Of a DNA stretch of 64,000 nt, positions 49,565 through 58,661 are shown in pieces (the stretch's first letter is position 1; every line of letters starts with the position of its first letter). The DNA is from Anaerotruncus sp. GTDB taxonomy: Bacteria > Bacillota > Clostridia > Oscillospirales > Acutalibacteraceae. Position numbers and translations under genes: made by a program. Below the pieces are notes generated by a model. That model was given only the letters and a program-made list of their open reading frames with translations, had not been told where the DNA came from and searched no databases. The stretch lies in assembly GCA_022009795.1 (NCBI GenBank), contig CP091724.1, positions 967,501 through 1,031,500 on the forward strand, read 5' to 3'.

Positions 49565-50750
49565 TTAGAGCCTTTTTGAACCGCCGAGAGCACCCGATGA
49601 AAGAATATTCGTGTCAAACGAATAAGTGATTTCCTCGCGGTTGCGCTGCCTTTTGAGCGCAAGCGAAATAAGCTTATCAAGCAATTCGGAATATTTAACA
49701 CCAAGCGGTTCCCACAAATAAAATGCAAGTGAGCCGGGGATCGTGTTAAACTCGTTAATCCAAAATTCACCCGTTTTTGAATCCATAAGATAATCTATTC
49801 TTACAACGCCGTTGCAATCAAGATACTTGAAAGCCTCAACGGCGATTTTTTTGATTTCGGCCGCGGTCTCTGCGGGGATTTCTGCGGGAATTTTTTTCTT
49901 TTAAGGCTCGTCATGCCCTTGCTGCCGCCTGTTTTCTTGCCGCCGTCCAAATACTTATCTTTATATGAAAGAATTTTATCTGCGGAAACAGGCTCTTCAA
50001 GCTCGGATGCCTCTGCCTCCATATAATCTCCCACCACAGAGCAGTTGATTTCTTTAAGATTAACAACAGCAGGCTCAACAAGAATTTTATCTGAAAAATT
50101 GAAAGCAAGCTCAAGCGCATCTTCAAATTCGGCGCGGTTATCGGCCTTGCTGATGCCTACGCTGGAGCCGAGATTTACAGGCTTAACAACAACGGGATAG
50201 CCGAATTTTGCCTCTGTTTTTTCAACAATCGAATCGCTGCTTTTTATAATCGGTGATTGAAAAGCGCAAGCCGTCAAGCACGGGGAAGCCCGCGTCGCGC
50301 AGCATAACCTTCATGGCATATTTATCCATGCAGATTGCGCTTGCAAGCACATCGCAGCCAACAAACGGCAAATTAAGAGTTTTGATAAAACCCTGCAAAG
50401 CGCCATCCTCAACATTGGTGCCGTGCACAATGGGAAACGCAACATCGATAACGGCAATCGGCTTCGGCTTTGAAAACATTTTTTGGTGCTGAGGGATAAT
50501 GTAAGTTTTATTCCCATCCGTAACCATATTTATTTTTGTGCTTTTTTCAAGCAGCCTCGGAATATCCTTATATTCATCGATTTTATCAAGATATTCACCG
50601 TAATAAAGCTCGTTTTTCTTTGTGATGTAAACGGGATAAAGCTGATATTTATCCTTATTCATATTTTGCATTGCCTGCAATGCGGAGATAACGGAAACCT
50701 CGTGCTCAACGCTTTTTCCGCCAAACAAAACGGCAACATTTATTTTTCAT
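49565..50750 (-). CDS. ddl: D-alanine--D-alanine ligase (frameshifted)
   Basis: ATP-grasp ligase making D-Ala-D-Ala for peptidoglycan. Marks are LFGGKSVEHEVSVIS, FPIVHGTNVEDGALQG, VVKPVNLGSSVGISKA, and in the last part NEFNTIPGSLAFYLWE with metal ligands. Frames break near 50,735, 50,235, 49,895 and 49,800; joined length is about 390 residues. A corrected N-terminus reads M-K-INVAVLFGG. It is the last gene of an operon with the MurF-like ligase, whose substrate it makes. Confidence 0.95.
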
Positions 50751-50860
50751 AATAAATCACATGGCCTTTCCGACTACCGTATATTAAATATATCGCCTGC
50801 CCGCCGTAGCCGAAGCGGAGCGATTTGCGCCAAGCGGCGCGGAAATATTACAACCGGCAA

Positions 50861-52437
50861 TCAATAATTATCCGGCAAATCATTTTCAATCAGAATAATT
50901 TTTTCGGCGGGCGAAGCGCTTGCCTCGTTAAACGCCTCAATAAAGCTTTCACTTATCGTTACTGCGGATTCGGATATACCGCCGTCCGCAAGGCCCTTAT
51001 AAATGGCTTCCGTTTGCTTTTTGCCCACAAGGTAAACATGATTGCAAACAACCGCGGCGGATTTGCCGAATTCGTAATTGTAATGATCCTGCATTTTGCC
51101 GAGTTCAACCATACCGGGCGTTATCAAAATCTTTTCGCCCTCAAAAAGCGCCAGGGTTTTAAGCGCCGCCTCGCAGCCTGCGGGATTTGAATTATAAGCG
51201 TCGTCAATAATAGCGGTGTTGCCCCTGCGGGTAAGCTGCAATCTGTGCGGCGGGGAGGTAAGCTTTTTAAGCTGCATTTTAATATCGTCTGCCTCAACGC
51301 CGAGCTGCCTGCAAACCGCAACAACACCCATAAGATTGGTTACATTGTGCTCGCCCACAAGCAGAGTTTGCAGATTTTTCGATTTTTTTCATTGCCGCAA
51401 ACAATGGAAAAAGCTTGTTCCTTATTCTTGTTACACGAATATCGCTTGCATATGTTTCGTTTTTGACTGCCTATTCCGTAGGTATGGAAGCCCGCGTTCG
51501 GATTTTTTTCGCAAGCTTTGCCGAAATATATTGATTATCGCCGTTTAAGAACATATTTTTTTCTTATCGGGCACAGCGTCATAAAGCTCAAACTTAGTTT
51601 TAACTATATTATCAATTGATTTAAAAAGATTCCAAATGCTGCTCGCCGATCGAGGTTATAATTCCGTAATCGGGGAAAACAATATCGCAGATTTCCTTGA
51701 TATCGCCCACATTTCTTGCACCCATTTCGCAAACGAAAATCTCGTGTGTGGGGCGAAGCTGCTCTCTGATTGTTTTAACAACACCCATCGGCGTATTATA
51801 GCTTTCGGGAGTCATCAGCACATTGTATTTTTGCTTTAAGAGCCGTTGAAAGAAAATATTTAACGCTTGTTTTGCCGTAGCTTCCCGTGATTCCGATAAC
51901 CTTTAAATCGGGGCAGGCTTTAAGCATTTTTTTAGCGTCGTTAATATAATACTGCCTTATTCCCTTTTCTATCGGCGCATTGATGAAGTTGCCGATAAGA
52001 ACAAGAAACGGCATAAATGCAAGCGTCAGCGCAAAGCCGAAAAGCGCTCTTTTTTCGCCGCCGGCAAAAAACGCCGCCGCATAAGCCGCAACGGAAACGA
52101 TTGCATCCGTTACAAGCATTCTTTTAACCCTTGCCGTGTAAACAAGCGGCTTTTTTGCATTTTTCATCGGCTTATTCACAAGCGCGCAGATTAACGCGAG
52201 CACATAAAAAACGATATAAAGCCAAATTTTGTTTATGAAAAGTGCCGAAACGGCAAGCACCAAAATCACAAGGTTAATTACAAAATGCTTTGCGTTTGCC
52301 GCCATCCATTTAAGCTGAACGCGCGGCTTATATGAATTTTGCTGAAACATATGTGTGGTGCGGATTACCGTGAGCACGGACGCCGCGATTGCAAAAACCG
52401 CGCCGATTATATTTAAAGCGATATAAATATCAATCAC
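50861..52437 (-). CDS. murF: MurF-like Mur ligase with N-terminal membrane domain (frameshifted)
   Basis: The first ~160 residues contain four to five membrane helices (ALNIIGAVFAIAASVLTVI, HFVINLVILVLAVSALFI, LYIVFYVLALICALV, LVTDAIVSVAAYAAAFFAG, ALTLAFMPFLVLIGNFI) in place of the soluble MurF domain 1. Then come the Mur ligase P-loop VIGITGSYGKTSVKYFL, EMGARNVGDIKEIC, SIGEQHLESF and, in the last part, GEHNVTNLMGVVAVCRQLG, IIDDAYNSNPAG and ITPGMVELG. About 525 residues. Breaks lie near 51,830, 51,640, 51,560-51,370. Standing upstream of ddl, it is probably the ligase adding D-Ala-D-Ala to UDP-MurNAc-tripeptide at the membrane. Confidence 0.87.
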
Positions 52438-52443
52438 CGACCT

Positions 52444-53226
52444 TCAGATAAGATTTAATGATGTTTGCAAAAAAACAACCGGCTGATCAAGAAACGAATA
52501 ATGCCCCGCGTTTTCGATAACGGCAAGGCCCACATCCGTGCCCGCCGCGGAAATTTCGCGTTCAAAAATTTTACCGTCCGCCAAAGGGGTTGCGGTGTCG
52601 TTTGCACCCCAAATAAGCAAGGTGGAGCATTTAACATTTTTCATCAGATGCACCAAATCCTCGTTTACCGATTTAACAAGCACGCCGCGCATAATCTCGC
52701 TTGCGTTGAGATAATCGGCGGAGGAGAATTTTTTTCTTAAATTTTCAAGCGCCTGCGGAAAAAGCTTGCGCACGGGATAAAGGCTGAGGAAAAAAATTTG
52801 CCGCATTTATAAACCTTTGTGCGCGCCCTTTGCTTTTTGCTGCGCTGCGGCATAACCCCGGCGCAATCCACAAACAGAATTTTTTTGAAATTTCAAAGCC
52901 GAGGCTGTTATCGGAAACAAGCTTTAAAAATAACCCTGCCACCGAAGGAATGCCCCCAAAAAGGATAACGCTTTTTAACGCCGAAAGAAGCTATAAATGC
53001 CTTTTGTGAAATCGGCATATGCCGACACATCCCAAACATCGTTCGGCTCCGGAGTTTTGCCGAAGCCCGGAAAATCAAAGGAAACAACAGTGTATTTTTG
53101 CGCCAGCAGATTTACAACCGAGGCATACACTTCAAGGCTTGTGCCCCAGCCCTGCAAAATAAACACATAATCGCCGCTGCCCTTTCTATCGTAATTAACG
53201 GAAATTCCGTTTATTTCTTTATTCAA
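52444..53226 (-). CDS. Alpha/beta hydrolase (frameshifted)
   Basis: Alpha/beta-hydrolase fold: LQGWGTSLEVYASVV (oxyanion loop), VVSFDFPGFGKTPEP, a nucleophile elbow GHSFGG encoded near 52,945 across a frame break, and the C-terminal LIWGANDTATPLADG (acid) and ENAGHYSFLDQP (His). About 260 residues. The start is TTG at 53226: GGAGG lies 7 bases upstream, and the nearest in-frame ATG would lie before this site. It ends 7 bases before the MurF-like gene. The substrate is unknown; a link to wall precursor metabolism is only contextual. Confidence 0.83.
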
Positions 53227-53456
53227 AACACAACCTCCAAAAAAGGTAACGAAAAGCGGATTGAATTCGGCCAAAGCCGATTTGAGCGTTTTATTTTTTC
53301 ACACGCCCGAAATACCGCCTATATATAAATTATTATTAAACATATTTTTAAGCTTTTTAATATTTTTAACACATTAAAATTATATGTGCAATAATTTATT
53401 CAAATTAAAGCGGCGATTTTATCGGCTCAAACAAGCATTAAATTGTTCACTTCAAA
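53227..53456. other. AT-rich intergenic region
   Basis: About 230 bases upstream of the hydrolase operon. It should contain the operon promoter, but I cannot single out a convincing one. No gene seen. Confidence 0.5.
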
Positions 53457-53490
53457 CAAAAAAATGCCGGCGCAAAACAATCCGCCGGCT
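53457..53490 (-). terminator. Terminator of the PIG-L gene
   Basis: GCCGGCG/CGCCGGC 7-bp stem with a T run on the minus strand, about 60 bases after the stop. Confidence 0.75.
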
Positions 53491-53550
53491 AAGCCTTTTT
53501 ACATAATGTTTTAATATTCTGAAAATTTGCAAAAGAGCATAAAATCGATC

Positions 53551-55615
53551 TTATTTATTTATCGGCTTATATGAGCCGAGGCGGCGAAGAAGGCCTCTGT
53601 AATAATCCCATTGCATTGAGAATGACGGAATTTTTTGCTCTGTTTTTTGCTTATAAGCGATAATATCGCGTTCTCTGTCGTCAGGATTGCGCAGGGTTAC
53701 GCAATCGTAAACAAATGGGTTGACCTTATCCGTGATTTTGATATGCGCAACCTCACCAACAGGGCAGTTAACGGAAAGAACTCCGTTTTCCGCCGTGCAA
53801 ACAACGCCCCTCGTTATCGCAGGAAACATCAAAAATCCGAATCCGAAACGGCAGGATATGTGTAAACGGAAAACTTCTCCCTGCCGGATTTATTAACTAT
53901 ATAATCATAGCAAAAAAATCGCCGTTTGAGTTTTTGAAGCTTGATAAAGCGCGTATTGTCATCCGCAGGAATATCAAATGCCTCTATTTTTTTAAAAAGT
54001 GAGCATGCGCCCGTGCAGCTTTTTAATTTTAACGGCAATCATATTTGTTTCCGTAGGTGGAAATTCAAAAAAATCGTGGCCGCACCGTTTTTCCTTTAAC
54101 TCCCCTGTTTTGGAAGCTGTGCCTGCCTATCATAAGCTCGGCATTAACGATGTGGCTTGCGGGATCCGGATTTTTCATAAAGGGCAACACAGCAGATTTT
54201 TGCGGGCCGCGGGCAGCATTGCGGCAACGATTTTTTGCTCATCGCCTGAATCGGCAACCCAAACGGAGGAAAGCGGCAAACCGGGGTTGTTTTTTTAATA
54301 TCGTTTGAATCAAAAAAAGCTTAAACTTATTAAGATGCGAGGGATCGCCGCTCGTGGCCTGCATTTTGGCATTCAAAAGCAAATCATCCGTTCTGCGCTG
54401 CCAAAACACCTTATCGGAATTTAAAATTCCGTTTGCATGATCTGTTGCCGTTTGGCTTGAATAGCACTGCATGGCTTTGTAGCCGGAAGTGTTTTGCATA
54501 ATGCGCGAAAGCGATTCTTTTGCAACGGGAATACGCACTCTGTCTGCCCAATTATAGGCATTGACCTCACTCATATAAGAACTTTCCTGCGGCAAATGGG
54601 TTGAAAGCGCATTTTCGGAATAGTAATCGCACTTGCCGTTCCACGCGGTTGAATAGGCAAAGCCTTTAAACACCTGAGGCGCATAAAATGAATTTTCGGC
54701 AAGCACATTTCCGAGCGCTTCTTCAAAGAAAAGGCTTATTGCGCGGTGATCGGCATGCTCGTCATAATCGCAACAATAAAGCACATCGGGCATAAATTCA
54801 GCTATTGCCGCCTGCATATCGGCAACAATGTTATCGCGCGTATATGCGCTTTTGCGAAACGGCGGCTTTTTGTCCGTGCCGTAGGTTTCGGCATAACCCG
54901 CCGCTGATTTCACAAGCTCATCACCCGCGCAGTTATAAATATGCTTTCCTTTTTTATCAACCAAGCTGTCTCCATAGCCGAAAAAAATCACATTTTCCGC
55001 CTTAACGCCGTACAACGCCGCAACGGAGAGTGCTTCTTTGATTCTAAGCTTGCCGAGGCGGTGAAAATCGCCGTTTGTGGAAAACAGAATTTTAACCTCG
55101 GAACCGTTTTTAACATATTGCTCTATCACGCCGCCGTAAAGATTTATTTCATCATCCTCGTGCGGAGCGAAAAGCATAACCTTTTTGCCGCCGAAAAACG
55201 CACTGCGATCCGCTTCCTCATAATCATAAGCAGTGTTTTTCGGAATCAAAATTCCCGCGGCAAGAGCCTCACCTGCGCAAAGCAACGCGGCAATCAGTGA
55301 CGCAACAAAGAAAAACACCGTTAAGCCGGACGGAAGCGGCACAAGCGCCGCCGAATACATTGCAACATCAAGCACGCCGAGCAGCATATAAATTTGAAGC
55401 ATTCTCGATTCGATATGCACCTTAAACGCCACGGTTATAAAAATACAAACCGCCGTAAGAGCTTTAAGCGGCATAAGAAGCAGCGGATTTAAAAATGCAG
55501 CCGCCACGGAGCCTGCAAAAAAAGCAAAAAGCAACACAATAATTACGGGAATCGCAAACGCCGCGCTTTCAAACGGCTTTATTTTTTTCCAATTTACTTT
55601 AATCAAAACCGACAC
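53551..55615 (-). CDS. Large membrane-anchored PIG-L-type deacetylase (frameshifted C-terminal half)
   Basis: The first ~145 residues have about five hydrophobic helices (AIPVIIVLLFAFFAGSVAAAFL onward); a PIG-L domain follows with the metal-binding APHEDDEINLYGG (the usual AHPDDE altered to PHEDDE) and CDYDEHADHRAIS. The domain runs to about residue 440. After a break near 54,300 the reading continues in other frames (SSVWVADSGDEQKIVAA, FSVYTYPAVSDSD, VGEVAHIKITDKVNPFVYDCVTLRN) to 53551, giving ~690 residues with a C-terminal beta-rich domain. PIG-L enzymes remove acetyl from GlcNAc-like groups; the target here is unknown, perhaps a wall or surface glycan. I treat the downstream fragments as the same gene because they have no start or ribosome site. 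Confidence 0.78.
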
Positions 55616-55753
55616 CTCCGCAGTGCAAGATATAATATGTTTAAATATAATTATTTTTTTCTTTCGTTTAAATAAGATAACAGATTATGCGCAATTAGTC
55701 AATTAAGAGCAAGGCAAGAATATGTTTATTTAAAAATTTTTTTCAAAAAAGAG

Positions 55754-55783
55754 TTGACAAATTCGATTTTTTTGTGTTATACT
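55754..55783 (+). promoter_or_regulatory. Promoter of the perR-like gene and rubrerythrin
   Basis: TTGACA (55754-55759), 18-base spacer with a T run, TATACT (55778-55783). Confidence 0.8.
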
Positions 55784-55787
55784 CTAA

Positions 55788-55819
55788 TTGTAATCGATAC
55801 AAGTTAGTAATCATTACAA
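55788..55819 (+). promoter_or_regulatory. Two Fur/PerR-type operator boxes
   Basis: TTGTAATCGATACAA (55788-55802) and TTAGTAATCATTACAA (55805-55820 area, perfect core GTAAT-C-ATTAC) lie in tandem just after the -10. This is the position expected for auto-repression by the downstream Fur-family gene. Confidence 0.8.
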
Positions 55820-55830
55820 GGTGGTAAACA

Positions 55831-56261
55831 ATGACTCAGGAAAAAATCTTAGCGCTTTTCAGGGAAAAAGGCTTCAGAGCCACTCCCCAGCGAATTGCAG
55901 TTTTCAATTATGTTTACGAGCACAGGGATCACCCCGATGTGCTTGCCATATATGAAAATGTGCTTAAAAAGCAACCCGGGATTTTCAAAAACCACAGTTT
56001 ACAACGCACTTAAATCACTTTGCGAAAGCGGATTTATAACGGCGATAACGATTGACGGAGGCCGAATCCATTATGACGCCAATGTTAATTTTCACGGCCA
56101 CTTCATTTGCAAACACTGCGGTGAAATTTATGATTTTCAGCTTGAAGAGCCTGTTTCAACCCCTGCCGAAAGGATTTATCGTGCAAAAAAAAGATGTATA
56201 TTACAGCGGCATTTGCCCAAGCTGTAACAATAAAAAAATAATTATTATTTTGAAGGAGTAA
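55831..56261 (+). CDS. Fur-family regulator, PerR-like (frameshifted)
   Basis: Metal-dependent repressor. The N-terminal winged helix has FRATPQRIAVFNYVYEH and TTVYNALKSLCESGFI; the C-terminal half has DANVNFHGHFICKHCGEIYDF with the CxxC of the structural zinc site and a second CPSC pair. The Asp in IYDF sits where PerR proteins have Asp and Fur proteins usually Glu, and it controls a rubrerythrin; both favour a peroxide sensor. Frames break near 55,983 and 56,180. About 140 residues; the last few are uncertain (CNNKK or a slightly longer end). Confidence 0.88.
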
Positions 56262-56267
56262 TTTATT

Positions 56268-56807
56268 ATGAACAAAAAGTATTATTGCCCGGCATGCGGC
56301 TACACAAGTGACGAACCCATCGATATTTGCCCCCGTTGCGGTGCTAAAATGAAAGTTCGCGAAGAAGGCGGCGAAAAGGCTTGGGCCGCAGAGCACATCG
56401 TAGGCGTTGCCAAAGATGTTGACCCCGAAATCATTCAGGGCCTTCGCGATAACTTTAACGGCGAATGCTCGGAAGTAGTCATGTATCTTGCAATGGCAAG
56501 AGTGGCACACAGAGAGGGCTACCCCGAAATCGGCCTTTATTGGGAGAAGGCCGCTCACGAAGAGGCAGAGCATGCCGCTAAATTCGCAGAGCTTCTCGGC
56601 GAGGTGCTTACCGACTCCACAAAGAAAAACCTTGAGATGAGAGTTGAAGCCGAATACGGCGCAACGGCAGGCAAAACGGAGCTTGCAAGGCTTGCTAAAG
56701 AAAAAGGCCTTGACGCCATTCACGACACTGTTCACGAAATGGCTCGCGACGAAGCCCGCCACGGCAGAGCATTTGAAGGCCTCCTCAAGAGATACTTCGG
56801 CGAATAA
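56268..56807 (+). CDS. Reverse rubrerythrin
   Basis: Non-heme iron peroxidase that reduces H2O2 with electrons from NAD(P)H-rubredoxin systems in anaerobes. The N-terminal rubredoxin-like site (YYCPACGYTSDEP...ICPRCGAKM) precedes the four-helix diiron domain, the order that defines reverse rubrerythrins. Diiron ligands are seen in NFNGECSEVVMY, EKAAHEEAEHAAKF and EMARDEARHGRAF. 179 residues, unbroken. It starts 6 bases behind the PerR-like gene with an AAGGAG site, and is almost certainly regulated by it. Strong terminator follows. Confidence 0.96.
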   Translation: MNKKYYCPACGYTSDEPIDICPRCGAKMKVREEGGEKAWAAEHIVGVAKDVDPEIIQGLRDNFNGECSEVVMYLAMARVAHREGYPEIGLYWEKAAHEEAEHAAKFAELLGEVLTDSTKKNLEMRVEAEYGATAGKTELARLAKEKGLDAIHDTVHEMARDEARHGRAFEGLLKRYFGE

Positions 56808-56827
56808 TCGCATAGAAAGCCAATATC

Positions 56828-56862
56828 AAACGGCTTCGGAAAATTCCGAAGCCGTTTTTTAT
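56828..56862 (+). terminator. Terminator of the perR-rubrerythrin operon
   Basis: AAACGGCTTCGGA/TCCGAAGCCGTTT 13-bp stem, 3-base loop, T run. Confidence 0.92.
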
Positions 56863-56912
56863 ATTCGTATAATTATTTTCGGCAAAAGCAAAGCAACGCC
56901 GTGTTCCCCTGC

Positions 56913-58387
56913 TTAAAAATCATTCCGATACGCTTGGAGCACACCCGATTGCTCTGCCGCAGCGCGGCGCTCGGCAAGCTCGGATTCAACCTTTTCGCGC
57001 TCTGCCGGTGTGTAGCGAATAAACAAAAGCGGAATTATATAAAGCAGGCTTGCGATTGCCGGAGTGAGAATAACAAGCGGCCAAATCCATTTATCAAACG
57101 CCGCAGATTGAGTGCCCACATATACGGAAGCACCGTCTATCGCCTTATATTTAAGCAGATGAAGCGTAAGCGCGGCAAGGCCTGCGGTTATGCCGCTTGA
57201 AATTTTAGTAAACATAGTTTGCATCGAAAATGTGATGCCCTCCGTGCGCTTCCCCGTTTTCCATTCCATATAATCGATGCTGTCGCAAAAAATTGCGGTT
57301 TGCGCAATTGAAATCGCGCCAAGCGGAATACAGCCGATTCCGATAACGGTGAGAGCTATCCAAAGCTTTTGCCCCTGATAACCGATTGCATATGCGATTA
57401 TGCGCGCAACGATGTTTGCCGCCTGCATCATGATTATGGCATTTACATAGCCTTTGCAGAATTTTTTGATTTTATCGGCAAGCATCATTCCCAAAAAGCC
57501 CGGCAATGCGGTGAACATATAATAAACAGTGGTAAGCCCGAGCGCGCCGATAATACTGTTTTCCCCAAGAAAATCGGCAGGAATTTCATATTTGAAGAAA
57601 TATGTTACAAGATTTGCGCCGAATCCGACCGAACCGAGGATATTTCCGAGTGTTAAAAAGCATCAACATTCTGTTTTTTTAAACAGCAGCGAAAAAGCTT
57701 TCGCCGAGGGAAACCTGCTGCTTTTTCCTTAACGACTCTGACGCGTTCCTGAGCGCCGTAGCACCTGAGGCTGAGCATTGCGCCGCCGAAGCCGAAAATC
57801 AAGGCAAATACCAAAGTCATCAGAGCCATACTGCTGCCGGTTGCATTTGCAATCATTTCAAGCGCCATCGGAATCAAAGTGCCGAGCGCGCCGTAAACGC
57901 ACGAACCTATTGTGCGTGCCCACTGCACAAAGCGATCGCGTTCATCCGTGTTAGGTGAAACGCAGGAGGTTATGCCCCCAAATTGCCACATCCTGCACGG
58001 TGTAAGCCAAATCCCAGCAGATATACATTATTATAAAAATATGAAACGCGAAGCCAAAGCAAATCCTCTTTTGTGGAAAAAAACAACGAAGATAAGCACG
58101 GTGAATATGCCCACGGGAAGCGGCGTGTATTTTAAAAACGGGCGCAGCTTTTCGCCGTTTTTAAAGGTGTGCTTATCTATGAACGAGCCGACAATCGGGT
58201 CGTTTACACCGTCCCAAATTTTCATAACAATAAGCAGCACGGAAACCGTAAGCGCCGGAAACAGCGCAATATCCGTCATAAAAATAATTAAAAAAACGAG
58301 CCACCTATAAGCGAATAAACCATATTTTTGCCCTGTCAGCCCGGCATAATAATTTATTTTTTCCCTTTTTTTACCTATATATTCCAA
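56913..58387 (-). CDS. GPH-family sugar:cation symporter (frameshifted)
   Basis: Glycoside-pentoside-hexuronide transporter of the major facilitator superfamily. Marks are REKINYYAGLTGQKYGLFAYRW at the start, MKIWDGVNDPIVGSFIDKH (the GPH motif), DERDRFVQWARTIGS, SIDYMEWKTGKRTEGITFSMQTM and a hydrophobic C-terminal half. About 490 residues with 12 predicted helices after joining breaks near 58,060, 57,970 and 57,660. The start is taken as TTG 58387 because GGAGG lies 8 bases upstream. No glycosidase neighbours, so the sugar is unknown. Confidence 0.9.
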
Positions 58388-58402
58388 AAAAACCGCCTCC
58401 AA

Positions 58403-58661
58403 AACATAAAAATTACCCTGATTTTATAATAACACGGCAAAAAAATTAAAATCCAATGTGCAATGTATACAACATTTCATTTGTTTGATTGTATATAACG
58501 CCGAGGCGGGCGATGATGCGTTTATGGCACTCCCATGTGCGCTTTCCCTTTTACTTGACATTTTTCGCTTTGTGATATATTATTGTTTAAGCTTTTTTTA
58601 TATAAATATTTAATTTTTTATAAGCATTGCCCGGAGCAATGCAAAATCGGGAGTTTATTTA
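58403..58661. other. Divergent intergenic region before the YfhO-type gene
   Basis: About 260 bases. It holds the promoter at 58555-58583 and a GCATTGC/GCAATGC hairpin (58624-58642) in the leader; no gene. Confidence 0.6.
58555..58583 (+). promoter_or_regulatory. Promoter of the YfhO-type gene
   Basis: TTGACA (58555-58560), 17-base spacer, TATTAT (58578-58583). Confidence 0.75.

Noticed and set aside
54057..54308. Separate small gene between PIG-L fragments
   Set aside because: The minus-strand fragments from 54,300 down to 53,551 continue each other without start codons or ribosome sites, so one frameshifted PIG-L gene explains them better.
56103..56813. 236-codon minus-strand ORF opposite rubrerythrin
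   Set aside because: Antisense to an intact, well-conserved gene; no family features and no start signal.
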